From: an uncultured Saprospiraceae bacterium
GTDB taxonomy: Bacteria > Bacteroidota > Bacteroidia > Chitinophagales > Saprospiraceae
Assembly (NCBI GenBank): GCA_937872385.1
Contig: CALMSO010000091.1
Coordinates: 1-64,000, forward strand
Direction of reading: 5' to 3'
Length of the DNA stretch: 64,000 nt
Shown one piece after another: positions 1 through 8,598 of the stretch. The notes under the pieces are model-generated. The model ran no database searches and was not told where the DNA came from. It saw only the letters and a list, made by a program, of their open reading frames with translations. Every line of letters begins with the position of its first letter. Within the stretch, counting starts at the first letter, position 1. The position numbers and the translations under genes are program-made.

Positions 1-6
1 ACCCAC

Positions 7-1089
7 TCAAAACTTCTCCGTGCCCGGCAGTGCTACTTTTAGTTTAGCAATGTGCCCACTGAGCTTTTTTTTGAAAACGCCGTTTTGCCACTGACCGTTC
101 AGTAGCGGGCGCACTAATTTTTCAATAGCGGGGCTTTCCACCAAAAAACCGTCGTGGCCATAGTAGCTGTCAATAACTTCCAAGCGAGCGTTAGGAATGT
201 TCAGTGCGATGCGCTCCTGCTCTTCGATTGGGAACAACACATCAGTATGAATACCAATGACCAAAGCCCTAGCTTTTATTTGCTGCAAGGCCTCCTCCAC
301 GCTGCCGCGGCCGCGGCCCACATGGTGGCTGTCCATTGCTTTGCTGAGGGTGAGGTACGATAATACATTGAAGCGTTTGTGCAATTTTAAACCTTGATAA
401 CGCTGGTACGAAGCGGCGCGAAAATCGTCAATTTTGTCGTTGGTGGTTTCTGCCTGCGTGCGCTGATAAGTCTGATAATGCCGGTACGACAGCATTGCAA
501 TGGCCCGGGCCGCTTCAAGGCCGCGCTGCCCCGCATCGGGGGTATCATCATAAATCGTCGGGTCGGCTTCGATAGCCATGCGCTGCGCTTCATTGAAGGC
601 AATGCCCCAGGGCGAGTGTTGCGCGTTGGTGGCTAACAGTACAATGTTTTCAAACAAATCGGGATCGCTAATGGCCCATTCTTGCACTTGCTGCCCGCCC
701 ATTGAGCCGCCGATGGCAAGTTTTATTTTGTGAATATGTAAATGTTGTTGTAGTAATTGATGCGCCGCTACCATATCACGGATGGTGATAAGCGGAAATG
801 CTCGACCGTAAGGCGGGTGCGTACCGGCTGGGCCCGTAGTGCCATAGCACGAGCCGATTATATTGGCGCAGACGATAAAGTACTTGTCTGGGTCGAAGAG
901 TTTACCATGCCCCACTAAGCCGTTCCACCAGTCGGCGGCATCCGAATTGGCTGTCAAGGCATGACATACCCATATTACATTGTCTTGCAATGCATTTAGC
1001 GTACCGTAGGTATGGTAGGCAATATTTAGTTCGGGCAGTTGCACGCCGCATTCTAAAGTAAATGGCGCATCATGTTTATAATATTTCAC
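7..1089 (-). CDS. metX: Homoserine O-acetyltransferase
   Basis: Transfers acetyl from acetyl-CoA to homoserine, the activating step of the direct sulfhydrylation route to methionine (cytoplasm). An alpha/beta-hydrolase fold is evident: the nucleophile elbow GGSMGG (Ser129 counted from the chosen start), a late Asp in GIHTDVLFP and the His of YGHDGF complete the triad. I place the start at the GTG at 1089 (KYYKHDAPF follows, as in family N-termini), giving 360 residues; the frame stays open to an ATG at 1173, but those 28 extra residues are Cys-rich and not family-like. It lies directly downstream of metY on the same strand and probably shares its riboswitch-controlled transcript. Acyl choice (acetyl rather than succinyl) is inferred from the metY partner. 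Confidence 0.93.
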   Translation of the reverse strand: MKYYKHDAPFTLECGVQLPELNIAYHTYGTLNALQDNVIWVCHALTANSDAADWWNGLVGHGKLFDPDKYFIVCANIIGSCYGTTGPAGTHPPYGRAFPLITIRDMVAAHQLLQQHLHIHKIKLAIGGSMGGQQVQEWAISDPDLFENIVLLATNAQHSPWGIAFNEAQRMAIEADPTIYDDTPDAGQRGLEAARAIAMLSYRHYQTYQRTQAETTNDKIDDFRAASYQRYQGLKLHKRFNVLSYLTLSKAMDSHHVGRGRGSVEEALQQIKARALVIGIHTDVLFPIEEQERIALNIPNARLEVIDSYYGHDGFLVESPAIEKLVRPLLNGQWQNGVFKKKLSGHIAKLKVALPGTEKF

Positions 1090-1188
1090 AAAATTTTGTT
1101 TTTTATCTGCTATAATATGTTGGCATACCAATGCGCCGATGCAAGCATCAGCACATTGGCATATCACAAACATTGGTGCATCAAGGTT

Positions 1189-2514
1189 TTACGCCAATTC
1201 CGCTTCCAGCGCGGGCACTTGCGCAAAGGCTTGCTCTAAGTCTGCCTTGATATCGTCAATATGCTCGATACCCACCGAAATGCGCAGCAGGGTAGGGGTG
1301 ACGCCCGCGGCCGCTTGCTCGGCCTCGCTCAGTTGCTGGTGCGTAGTCGCCGAAGGCTGAATAATAAGCGTTTTGGCATCGCCGACGTTGGCCAAGTGGC
1401 TCACTAACTTCAGGCTGTCCACGAATTTGGTCGCATTTTCCTTGCTACCTTTGATGTCAAACGATAGCACCGCACCGAAACCGTGCTTGAGGTACTTCTT
1501 GGCTAAGCTGTGGTACGGGCTGCTCGCCAAGCCCGGATAGCTTACACTGGCTACTTTAGGATGGGCTTCGAGCCATTGGGCAAGCACCAGCGCGTTGTCC
1601 ACGGCGCGTTGTACGCGCAGCGAAAGGGTTTCCAAACCTTGCAACAACAGGAAGGAATTGAACGGACTCAGCGCCGGGCCAAAGTCGCGCAGCCCTTCTA
1701 CGCGCGCGCGGATGATGAAGGCGATATTGCCAAATGGGCCATTGGTGCCAAACACATCCCAGAATACCAATCCATGGTAGCCTTCCGATGGCTCGGTGAA
1801 CTGCGAAAACTTGCCGTTGCCCCAGTTGTAGTTGCCGCCATCCACAATCACGCCGCCAATGGACGTGCCGTGCCCGCCGATCCACTTGGTAGCCGACTGT
1901 ACCACTACGTGCGCGCCGTGCTCTAATGGGCGAAACAAGTAGCCTGCCGCGCCAAAGGTGTTGTCCACTATCAACGGAATGTCGTACTTGCGCGCTACTT
2001 CTGCAATTGCCTCAAAATCAGGGATATTGAAACTCGGATTGCCAATGGTTTCCAAGTAAATTGCCTTGGTATGGCTGTCAATTAAGTTTTCGTAGTGCTC
2101 GGGTCCTTCGCCTTCCGTGAAGCGCGCTTCGATGCCGAGCCGCTTGAACGCCACTTTGAACTGATTGTACGTACCGCCATAAAGGTTGGCTGTGGTTACA
2201 AAATTGTCACCTGCTTGCAGGATATTATTCAGTGCAATGAACTGCGCCGCCTGCCCCGACCCCACAGCTAAGGCCGCCACACCGCCTTCCAGCGCTGCTA
2301 CGCGCTTCTCGAACACATCGGTGGTGGGGTTCATAATGCGGGTGTAAATATTGCCGAACTGCTTGAGTGCAAAGAGATTAGCACCGTGCTCGGAGTTTTC
2401 AAAGGTGTAGGAAGTGGTCTGGTAAATGGGCACTGCCCGCGAGCGCGTGGTGCTTTCGACTTCTTCTTGACCAGCGTGTAATTGTAAAGTATCGAATTTC
2501 AGATTGTTAGACAT
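1189..2514 (-). CDS. metY: O-acetylhomoserine sulfhydrylase (aminocarboxypropyltransferase)
   Basis: PLP enzyme that replaces the acetyl group of O-acetylhomoserine with sulfide to form homocysteine. The 441-residue length is normal. The Schiff-base lysine is K210 in QSATKWIGGHG; N-terminal IYTRIMNPTT and SGQAA (residues 56-90) are typical of Cys/Met-metabolism PLP enzymes. It is the first gene after the S-box leader and is followed by metX, so the two make a compact sulfide-to-homocysteine operon. The ATG at 2514 is preceded by an A/T-rich stretch without a Shine-Dalgarno, as usual in Bacteroidota. Function is certain at family level. Confidence 0.96.
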   Translation of the reverse strand: MSNNLKFDTLQLHAGQEEVESTTRSRAVPIYQTTSYTFENSEHGANLFALKQFGNIYTRIMNPTTDVFEKRVAALEGGVAALAVGSGQAAQFIALNNILQAGDNFVTTANLYGGTYNQFKVAFKRLGIEARFTEGEGPEHYENLIDSHTKAIYLETIGNPSFNIPDFEAIAEVARKYDIPLIVDNTFGAAGYLFRPLEHGAHVVVQSATKWIGGHGTSIGGVIVDGGNYNWGNGKFSQFTEPSEGYHGLVFWDVFGTNGPFGNIAFIIRARVEGLRDFGPALSPFNSFLLLQGLETLSLRVQRAVDNALVLAQWLEAHPKVASVSYPGLASSPYHSLAKKYLKHGFGAVLSFDIKGSKENATKFVDSLKLVSHLANVGDAKTLIIQPSATTHQQLSEAEQAAAGVTPTLLRISVGIEHIDDIKADLEQAFAQVPALEAELA

Positions 2515-2749
2515 TGTATAAATATTTTATGTGTGAAGAGAGAATTGTTACAAAATAACTAATTGCCTACGCTACGCGCATTATGCTGGCAGGCATAGTA
2601 CAGGTAGCGATACGCTGACAAGTATATCAGCTACAACAACAATACATTGGGGTAATTACATCACTTGATGCAGTGATAAATATGCTGCCCGGAATGGGTA
2701 AGTTGGCACAGTGCCGGAAGTTGAAAATGAAATATGTCATGTGGTTTGT

Positions 2750-2893
2750 GATTTTATATGCCCAAATAAATTTGGCAGGAATTGGCACCGTTTGTTATTT
2801 ACATTTACTTATTTATTGTAAATATTCACTTATAAATAAACAAGGTTGCCAGGGTTTCACAGAGCCTGTCTCTCCACCCTTCCGTATAAAATC
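2750..2893 (-). promoter_or_regulatory. SAM-I (S-box) riboswitch aptamer upstream of metY-metX
   Basis: On the minus strand the leader carries the S-box core: GGTGGAGAGACAGGC, GAAACCCTGGCAACC, and 3' GGTGCCAATTCCTGCC. The P1 helix is a perfect 9-bp pairing of GATTTTATA (2885-2893) with TATAAAATC (2750-2758). SAM binding to this class normally lowers expression of Met genes. About 235 nt separate P1 from the metY ATG, with several further hairpins (for example ATCACT/AGTGAT around 2667-2684) but no clear U-tract terminator, so the expression platform is not resolved. Confidence 0.9.
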
Positions 2894-2923
2894 AATCTGT
2901 CAAAAAAACGTGGATTGATGTTA

Positions 2924-2955
2924 CAAATGTATTTGCCATTTGGCAGAAAAACAAA
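2924..2955 (-). promoter_or_regulatory. Predicted Bacteroidota promoter for metY-metX
   Basis: Minus strand: -33 TTTG (2952-2955), 20-nt spacer, -7 box TACATTTG (2924-2931). It predicts a transcription start about 7 nt downstream, close to the first base of riboswitch P1 at 2893. The fit to the TTTG-N19-TAnnTTTG consensus and the position just upstream of the S-box support it. Confidence 0.65.
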
Positions 2956-3171
2956 CAAGGTTTCTTCATATATTCATACAAATGGCTTTTTGCAATCTTT
3001 TTCGCGGGAAGCGCTTGTTCTTAATTTGAAATAAAAATTTGAAATAATTTTTTTTTTGATGAATTATATTAATAAAAAATAATTTCGCAAAACAATATTC
3101 TATTTTTAGCGTTTAAATTTTTGCTGCCAAGAAAATCCTAAACTTTTGTTAAAAAAACAAAATCCCTGTTT

Positions 3172-3978
3172 TCAATTTTCGGGTAAGTTAGCATTATTCG
3201 TATCGCTGTCTGCCCAAGATTCGCGGTAGGAGTGCATAAATCCCTCCTCGTAGCCCGCCGCGAAGTCAAGGGCCGCTTGCGGAAAATGAATCAGCAGCGA
3301 CTTTTGCCAGGCGGCAGCGTCGTAGCGGCTTTCGCCAATGGCATGCGCGTAGCCCCGGTCAAAACCCTGCCGAAAACCTTGGCGATACTCCTCGCTTTGG
3401 TGCGCAAAAACATCCACCGGATCGAAATGAGTAGTGGGCACGCTCAGTCCGACGACAGCTTCCAGCTTGGCGTTTTCATAATTTACATTTTCTAAAATCG
3501 CATTGGTAAAGTTGGCTTCGCGCAAATCGGCGTAGCGAAAATCCACGTATTCTAAACGCGCATGGGAAAAATTGGCGCGGCGCAAGTCGGCATATTGAAA
3601 ATTGGTGGACACAATAGAAGCGCAGCTCCAATCGGTGCCGGAGGCTTGGCATCGTTGGAAACCAGAGTTAAGACGTGCGTGCCGGAACCGGGCATTGGTC
3701 AAATCGGCGTTTACAAAATCGGCTTCTATCACATTGGCGTGGTGCAGGCTGGCATTGCTCAGGCAAGCACCCCCAAGCTTGGCGCCTCGTAGTATCGCCT
3801 CCGAGAGTTCTGCGCCAGACAGGTTGGCATTTTCTAAATTTGCCCAAAGCAAGTTGGCCCGGCGCAAGTTAATATTCGCTAACGGTGCCTGTGGCAATTG
3901 CACACTACGCAACACCTCCTCGCTGAAGTCGCGGCGGCCAGCTTGGTATTGTAAAATAAGTAATTGTCCGGAGTCCAT
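3172..3978 (-). CDS. Pentapeptide-repeat protein with a C-terminal extension
   Basis: Residues about 35-175 are A(D/N)LxxA(N/D)FxxA-type pentapeptide repeats (NLRRANLLWANLENANL and onward), which fold into a right-handed quadrilateral beta-helix. No signal peptide or membrane segment is seen, so it is probably cytoplasmic. Residues 195-256 form a separate extension in which a Gly-aromatic pattern repeats (GFRQGFDRGY and GYEEGFMHSY). Pentapeptide proteins range from DNA-mimic gyrase protectors to scaffold roles; nothing here decides between them. It is monocistronic, with the modular repeat element immediately upstream. The molecular role is unknown. Confidence 0.85.
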   Translation of the reverse strand: MDSGQLLILQYQAGRRDFSEEVLRSVQLPQAPLANINLRRANLLWANLENANLSGAELSEAILRGAKLGGACLSNASLHHANVIEADFVNADLTNARFRHARLNSGFQRCQASGTDWSCASIVSTNFQYADLRRANFSHARLEYVDFRYADLREANFTNAILENVNYENAKLEAVVGLSVPTTHFDPVDVFAHQSEEYRQGFRQGFDRGYAHAIGESRYDAAAWQKSLLIHFPQAALDFAAGYEEGFMHSYRESWADSDTNNANLPEN

Positions 3979-4030
3979 TTTATAATAATTTACAAACAGT
4001 GAACTCTAAAAGTTATTTAGCAACCGTGGA

Positions 4031-4326
4031 TAGGTAGATTTTAGATAATAGACGATAGATAATAGATGTCAGACGCCAGACTTTAGTTCGGGGCACTGTT
4101 CGCTGTTTGCTATTTGCTTTTCGCTGTTCGCCGCACAGTCAGTAGGCCTTATATCCTCAACCTCTAACCCCTTCTAACCCCTATTCCCCTTTAAACCGCA
4201 ATATAAAATATAAAGCCGCAAAAGTTATTACTCAACCCTTCTAAACCCTTCTAAACCATAACCCCATTCCCCTATTCAACCCATTCCCCTATTCTTCCCA
4301 TTCCCCTATTCTTCCCATTCCCCATT
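4031..4326. repeat. Modular intergenic tandem-repeat element, copy 1
   Basis: Order on the plus strand: module A (TAGATAATAGACGATAGAT type, to about 4085), module B (TTCGCTGTTTGC heptamers, 4098-4130), unique core C (4123-4163, containing CGCACAGTCAGTAGGCC), module D (CTTCTAACCCC type) and module E (CCCATTCCCCTATTCTT tandem units up to 4325). Core C is identical over 41 nt to 35456-35496. It lies between the 3' end of the MscS gene and the 5' side of the pentapeptide gene. No coding potential is seen. Confidence 0.85.
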
Positions 4327-4328
4327 AC

Positions 4329-5189
4329 CTACTTCTGGTTGGCTGCCGAATAATTATACTTTACATAATTAACTACACGCCGCACCGTTTTGCGCCGGAT
4401 TTCCTGCTCGAGCTCTCGGTTGATACGTAATAAATCATATTGAAATTTTAGGCTGACGCTATCTTTAGTAATAGCACCGGTTTTTAGGTTAAAACTGCCC
4501 GGCTTGATATGCGTATGATAATCTTGGATGGATTCTATCAAATCGGCTTCAAGGGCTTCCACGGTTTTAATGAACTGTAGAGCTATTTCAAATTCAATAT
4601 TGACACGCTTGACCTGCTTTTTGGTATAATTAACGATTTCGCTGATGAACACTTTATTGTTTGGTATAAAGATAATATTATCATCATCATCTAAAAAAAC
4701 GATTTTAGTCAGATTCAAATCAATAATTTTGCCTTTATGCTCACCAATTTTAATATAATCACCTACGGATACCTCACTGGAAAAACTGATAATAATGCCG
4801 CTAATTAGCTCGGAAATATAATCTTTTGATACGATGGCAATGGCCGCCGCTACGATACTCAGGGAAGTAAATAAAGTACGCAAATCAATACCAAACAACC
4901 CTAAGATTGTTGTAATAACGGCTCCGGCCAGCAGCAGATAGTAAATGTTTTCCAGCCCAATGATAACATTATCGGCATCGCCTTTTGTCAATCCTTTGCG
5001 CCGACGGTACAGCCCGGATAGCAGGATGATTAATAAATTGGTGGCGAGGAGGAAAATCAGAAAACCGATAATAATATCGAGATAATGCGTGTCTATATTC
5101 AAAAAAGCCAACCACTCGTGGTAATGTAGCCGCGAATAAACCAACAAGGACAAGGCAACGAGGCGTAGCGCTATTGTAAAAAGTTTCAT
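4329..5189 (-). CDS. Small-conductance mechanosensitive channel (MscS family)
   Basis: Inner-membrane tension-gated channel that protects against hypo-osmotic shock. At 286 residues it is close to E. coli MscS. Three to four hydrophobic segments occupy residues 5-125, the pore-lining helix corresponds to SLSIVAAAIAIVSKDYISEL, and the cytoplasmic beta domain begins at VGDYIKIGEHKGKIIDL, a typical MscS motif. The C-terminal alpha/beta domain follows (residues 195-275). It sits alone on the minus strand with the convergent permease gene upstream on the same strand 99 nt away. Which solutes it passes cannot be read from sequence. Confidence 0.9.
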   Translation of the reverse strand: MKLFTIALRLVALSLLVYSRLHYHEWLAFLNIDTHYLDIIIGFLIFLLATNLLIILLSGLYRRRKGLTKGDADNVIIGLENIYYLLLAGAVITTILGLFGIDLRTLFTSLSIVAAAIAIVSKDYISELISGIIISFSSEVSVGDYIKIGEHKGKIIDLNLTKIVFLDDDDNIIFIPNNKVFISEIVNYTKKQVKRVNIEFEIALQFIKTVEALEADLIESIQDYHTHIKPGSFNLKTGAITKDSVSLKFQYDLLRINRELEQEIRRKTVRRVVNYVKYNYSAANQK

Positions 5190-5287
5190 GGTTTTGCAAT
5201 CTGGTAAATAAAAATTATGGTACTTGTCTTGATGCGAAGGTATTGTTTTTTTGTGCCAAAAACCAATATTTCCGGTTGCATTGGCTT

Positions 5288-6511
5288 TTATTCGCGCCGG
5301 ATGGCCTCCACGGGGTCGAGCCGCGCCGCTTTAATAGCTGGATAGGTGCCAAATACAATACCAATTATAATAGCAATAACGACAATAACCAGCAAGGTAT
5401 TAAGTGTATAAGCCGCCTGAAAAGGACCTTCCGACAGCACTCGGATAATTGGTACAATAAGCATAGTGCCCAAAATGCCAAACACCAACCCCAGCAAGCT
5501 GCCCAAAAGGGAGATCGTAATTGATTCGGATAAAAAAAGGCGCATAATATCACGCCGATTGGCACCTAAGGCTTTGCGCAAGCCAATTTCTGGGGTGCGC
5601 TCGGTAACGGATATCAGCAAGACATTCATCACGCCGATGCCGCCGACCAAAACAGCAATACCCACAATACAGCCCATCACTAAACGAAACACCAAAAAAC
5701 CTTTGGCTACTTGATCTACTCTAAACTCATTGGTGACAATGGTAAAATCTTGCTTGCCGCTCGGATAACGCGCTTGTAACCAGTTTTTTAGCTCGGTTTC
5801 CAGCGCTGGGACGGCTTCCACAGAGGCCGCATTGAGCATGATCGTTGGTGGCGATTCTTTTAGTACATCATTGGGCAACAGCGTAAATGGAATAAATAAA
5901 ATAGGTTCCGCAAATTTACCTGGCTTTAATACACCCACAATAGTAAATTTTAAAGATCGGTAATAAATGGTTTTACCGACCAGCGCGGCGTGCTCTTTTT
6001 CCTCGGCAATTTGCTTAGCCAAATCATAGTTTATAATAGCTACGGGCATACGTTTTTCAGCATCATCCGCCGATAACAGCCGTCCCGCCAGCAGTTCTTC
6101 CGCCTCATGAATGCCGGGCGCAACACCACTTACAATGGCACCAAGCGACTCAGTTTTGCCTTCAAGCAATAGCTCGCCAGCCTGCTCTGTAAACAAATAA
6201 GCCTCCATTCTGCCTCGAAAATGGGTCTGCATATCCTTTAGTGCCCAATAATCCAACAGGGCGAAAGTGTCTTTTTTGATACGCACTTCGCCCACGGTTT
6301 TGTAAGTTTGACTTCTGATAATGATATTTCTCAGATTAGTCGTGCTGCTAAGTTGTTCATTTGCATATTTTTCCATACCGTCAATGAGCGACAAAATGCC
6401 TACCAGCGCGGCTACGCCAATAACGATGCCCAAAATGGATAAAAAAGTATGTAAAAAATTGCTGCGAATGTTTTCTAAAGCTTGTGAAAAAGCAAAAAGT
6501 AATTTGTTCAT
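5288..6511 (-). CDS. MacB/FtsX-type ABC transporter permease
   Basis: 407 residues with the classical layout: TM1 near residues 20-42 (FLSILGIVIGVAALVGILSL), a periplasmic MacB-PCD domain (about 45-270), then three TM helices with the FtsX signature (VGGIGVMNVLLISVTERTPEIGLRKALGA). This family works as mechanotransmission permeases coupled to an ATPase and often to a periplasmic adaptor and TolC-like channel. No ATP-binding subunit or adaptor is adjacent, so its partner must be encoded elsewhere or be shared. Substrate unknown (macrolide, lipoprotein or peptide export are all possible in the family). Confidence 0.9.
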   Translation of the reverse strand: MNKLLFAFSQALENIRSNFLHTFLSILGIVIGVAALVGILSLIDGMEKYANEQLSSTTNLRNIIIRSQTYKTVGEVRIKKDTFALLDYWALKDMQTHFRGRMEAYLFTEQAGELLLEGKTESLGAIVSGVAPGIHEAEELLAGRLLSADDAEKRMPVAIINYDLAKQIAEEKEHAALVGKTIYYRSLKFTIVGVLKPGKFAEPILFIPFTLLPNDVLKESPPTIMLNAASVEAVPALETELKNWLQARYPSGKQDFTIVTNEFRVDQVAKGFLVFRLVMGCIVGIAVLVGGIGVMNVLLISVTERTPEIGLRKALGANRRDIMRLFLSESITISLLGSLLGLVFGILGTMLIVPIIRVLSEGPFQAAYTLNTLLVIVVIAIIIGIVFGTYPAIKAARLDPVEAIRRE

Positions 6512-6686
6512 AATGAGTCGGGTATATAAAGTAAATATTTACAACGGGCCGAAGCCAGATGATGCAGTTGTAAAGAAAATGCTTGCAGTTATAAAAATTA
6601 CGCTTTTTCGATGTAAATAGCAGTTATTTAGACCAATAGCAACCAGATACGGCTGCGGAGCCGACAAAGATATTTTATAATTTCCA

Positions 6687-6694
6687 TAATTTTG
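6687..6694 (+). promoter_or_regulatory. Predicted -7 promoter box for the hydroxyacid dehydrogenase gene
   Basis: TAATTTTG fits TAnnTTTG and lies 30 nt before the chosen ATG at 6725, so a start site near 6700 would give a short leader. No convincing -33 TTTG is seen at 19-20 nt, so this is a weak call. Confidence 0.35.
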
Positions 6695-6724
6695 CCATTA
6701 AAATTCGGTGTGATTGTTAAAAAT

Positions 6725-7672
6725 ATGGATACCAAAAAGATATTACTAATAGACCAGCCACATCCCTGGCTGGAGGCGCGCCTTGCCGAACTAAACTGCA
6801 CGGTACTGCCTTATTACACTGCTTCACTATCAGAAATCATGGAAGTATTGCCCACCTGCATTGGCGTGGTGATGCGCAGCCGCTTCCAAGCCGACCGTGC
6901 GTTTATGGATTGCGGGGTGCAGTTGCAATTCATTGCCCGCGAAGGGGTGGGGGTGGAGCACATTGACGTGGCGTACGCCGCTGCTAAAGGCATACCGGTG
7001 CTCACTTCGCCTGAAGGTAGCCGCGATACAGTGGGCGAGCACACGCTGGGACTGTTGCTGGCGCTGATGAATAACTTGGCTCGGGCCGATCGGCAGATAC
7101 GCAATGGGCAGTGGACCCGCGAAGGCAACCGCGCCGTGGAAATCAAGGGCAAAACCGTCGGCATTATTGGCTATGGCAATATGGGCAGCGCTTTCGCACA
7201 GCGGCTACAGGGCTTTGAGGCGGAGGTAATTGCCTACGACAAGTTCAAATCGGGCTATGGCAATGCGTACGCTCGTGCCGTACCTTTGGAAACAATTTTT
7301 GCGGAAAGCGATATTGTTAGTTTACATATTCCATATAATACGGACAATCATTATTTTGTTAATGATGCATTTTTAAATAATTTTCACAAAAACATTTACT
7401 TAGTAAATACGGCACGCGGATTGATATTACATACCGCCGATTTGGTAAAGCATCTGCAAAGTGGTAAGGTGCGCGGCGCGGCCCTTGATGTGCTGGAGTA
7501 CGAAGAAACTTCCTTCAATATGTTACGCTTCGACCAGATGCCAGAGGCATTTCATTATCTTTTAAAGGCAGAGAACGTGGTACTGTCGCCGCACATTGCA
7601 GGCTGGTCGTTCGAGTCGAAAGCCGGGCACGCACGAGCGCTGGCCGAGAAGATAGAACGCTTACTAAAGTAG
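6725..7672 (+). CDS. D-2-hydroxyacid dehydrogenase (phosphoglycerate-dehydrogenase-like)
   Basis: NAD-dependent oxidoreductase of the 2-hydroxyacid family, 315 residues from the ATG at 6725. The in-frame TTG at 6692 overlaps the predicted -7 box, so I prefer the ATG. The Rossmann motif GIIGYGNMGSAF, the catalytic Arg region (NTARGLILHTADL), Glu in DVLEYEET and the His of LSPHIAGWS are all present. The short form lacks the ACT domain of SerA. Sequence neighbours in Bacteroidota are usually called phosphoglycerate dehydrogenase, but glyoxylate/hydroxypyruvate or other 2-ketoacid reduction is equally possible. It converges on the SDR gene across a repeat element. Confidence 0.88.
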   Translation: MDTKKILLIDQPHPWLEARLAELNCTVLPYYTASLSEIMEVLPTCIGVVMRSRFQADRAFMDCGVQLQFIAREGVGVEHIDVAYAAAKGIPVLTSPEGSRDTVGEHTLGLLLALMNNLARADRQIRNGQWTREGNRAVEIKGKTVGIIGYGNMGSAFAQRLQGFEAEVIAYDKFKSGYGNAYARAVPLETIFAESDIVSLHIPYNTDNHYFVNDAFLNNFHKNIYLVNTARGLILHTADLVKHLQSGKVRGAALDVLEYEETSFNMLRFDQMPEAFHYLLKAENVVLSPHIAGWSFESKAGHARALAEKIERLLK

Positions 7673-7678
7673 GTGCAG

Positions 7679-7795
7679 TAACGATAGATGATAGATGATA
7701 GACAATAGACAATAGAAGTTAGATGCGGTCTCAACTTTTTCAACTTCTCAACCTCATTCCCCTATTCGCCCCATTCCCCTATAAACCAATAACAA
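7679..7795. repeat. Modular intergenic tandem-repeat element, copy 2 (short)
   Basis: Module A as clean heptamers (GATAGAT GATAGAT GATAGAC AATAGAC, starting at 7683), then CTCAACTTTTTCAACTTCTC (module D type), then CCCCTATTCGCCCCATTCCC (module E). Modules B and C are missing. It fills the gap between two convergent genes. Confidence 0.75.
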
Positions 7796-7818
7796 TACCC
7801 CATCACTTATGATGTTTA

Positions 7819-8586
7819 TTATATCGTATAACCGCCGTCGGCCATAAATACCGAGCCAGTGCTGAAGCCTGCTGCCGGCGTAGCCAGAAACAGCGCCAGT
7901 GCTGCAATCTCCTCTGGTGTACCTACGCGGGCGACGGGTTGTTTGCTCAGCATATGTTGCATGACTTGATCGTTGCTCCAGAGCGCCTCGCTAAATTTAG
8001 TTTTGATCAAACCCGGACAAATAACATTGGCTCGGATGCCGTAGCTACCCCATTCTTTGGCCATTACTTTTGTTAAGGAAATAAGTGCAGCTTTGCTCAC
8101 GCTGTAAATGCCGAGTTGTGGCTCTGGCGAAATACCGCCAATGCTACTGATATTAATAATGGCACCGCCACCGCGTTTTTTCATATGTGGCAGTGCGAGA
8201 CGCGCCAGCTCGAAAGGCCCTTTCACGTTTACGTCCATGATTTTGGCGAAAGCCCAAGCTTCTACATCTTCTACTGGCCCGAAAACCGGATTGGCGGCGG
8301 CGTTATTCACAATGATATCAATACCATCAAAATGCTCGACGCTGCGGTTGACCAAATTTTGCAAATCGTCCACATTCCCAGCATTGGCGGCTATGGCCAG
8401 CACTACGATGTTTTCCCGGCGCAGGCGGTCGGCGGTTTCGTTGAGGGCTTCCTGTTTGCGGCTGGAAATGACCACTCGTGCTCCGGCCTTTCCCATTGCC
8501 AAAGCTATAGATTCGCCAATGCCTTTGCTGGCGCCGGTGATAATGGCCACTTTGCCTTCTAAATTGATGCTGTCCTGTATGTTCAT
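7819..8586 (-). CDS. Short-chain dehydrogenase/reductase (classical SDR)
   Basis: 255-residue NAD(P)-dependent oxidoreductase. Cofactor motif TGASKGIG (17-24), NNAA (94-97), and the catalytic Ser148, Tyr161 and Lys165 (YSVSK) are all in place. The C-terminus FMADGGYTI is typical of the glucose-1-dehydrogenase / DHRS4-like subgroup. It begins 12 nt after the stop of the upstream NarL-type regulator on the same strand, so the two are likely co-transcribed. Substrate is not predictable. Confidence 0.9.
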   Translation of the reverse strand: MNIQDSINLEGKVAIITGASKGIGESIALAMGKAGARVVISSRKQEALNETADRLRRENIVVLAIAANAGNVDDLQNLVNRSVEHFDGIDIIVNNAAANPVFGPVEDVEAWAFAKIMDVNVKGPFELARLALPHMKKRGGGAIINISSIGGISPEPQLGIYSVSKAALISLTKVMAKEWGSYGIRANVICPGLIKTKFSEALWSNDQVMQHMLSKQPVARVGTPEEIAALALFLATPAAGFSTGSVFMADGGYTI

Positions 8587-8598
8587 GCTGGTATTTCG

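Noticed and set aside
1510..1926. Plus-strand 138-codon frame inside metY
   Set aside because: Antisense to a clear conserved gene; no domain, Arg/Ala-rich shadow composition.
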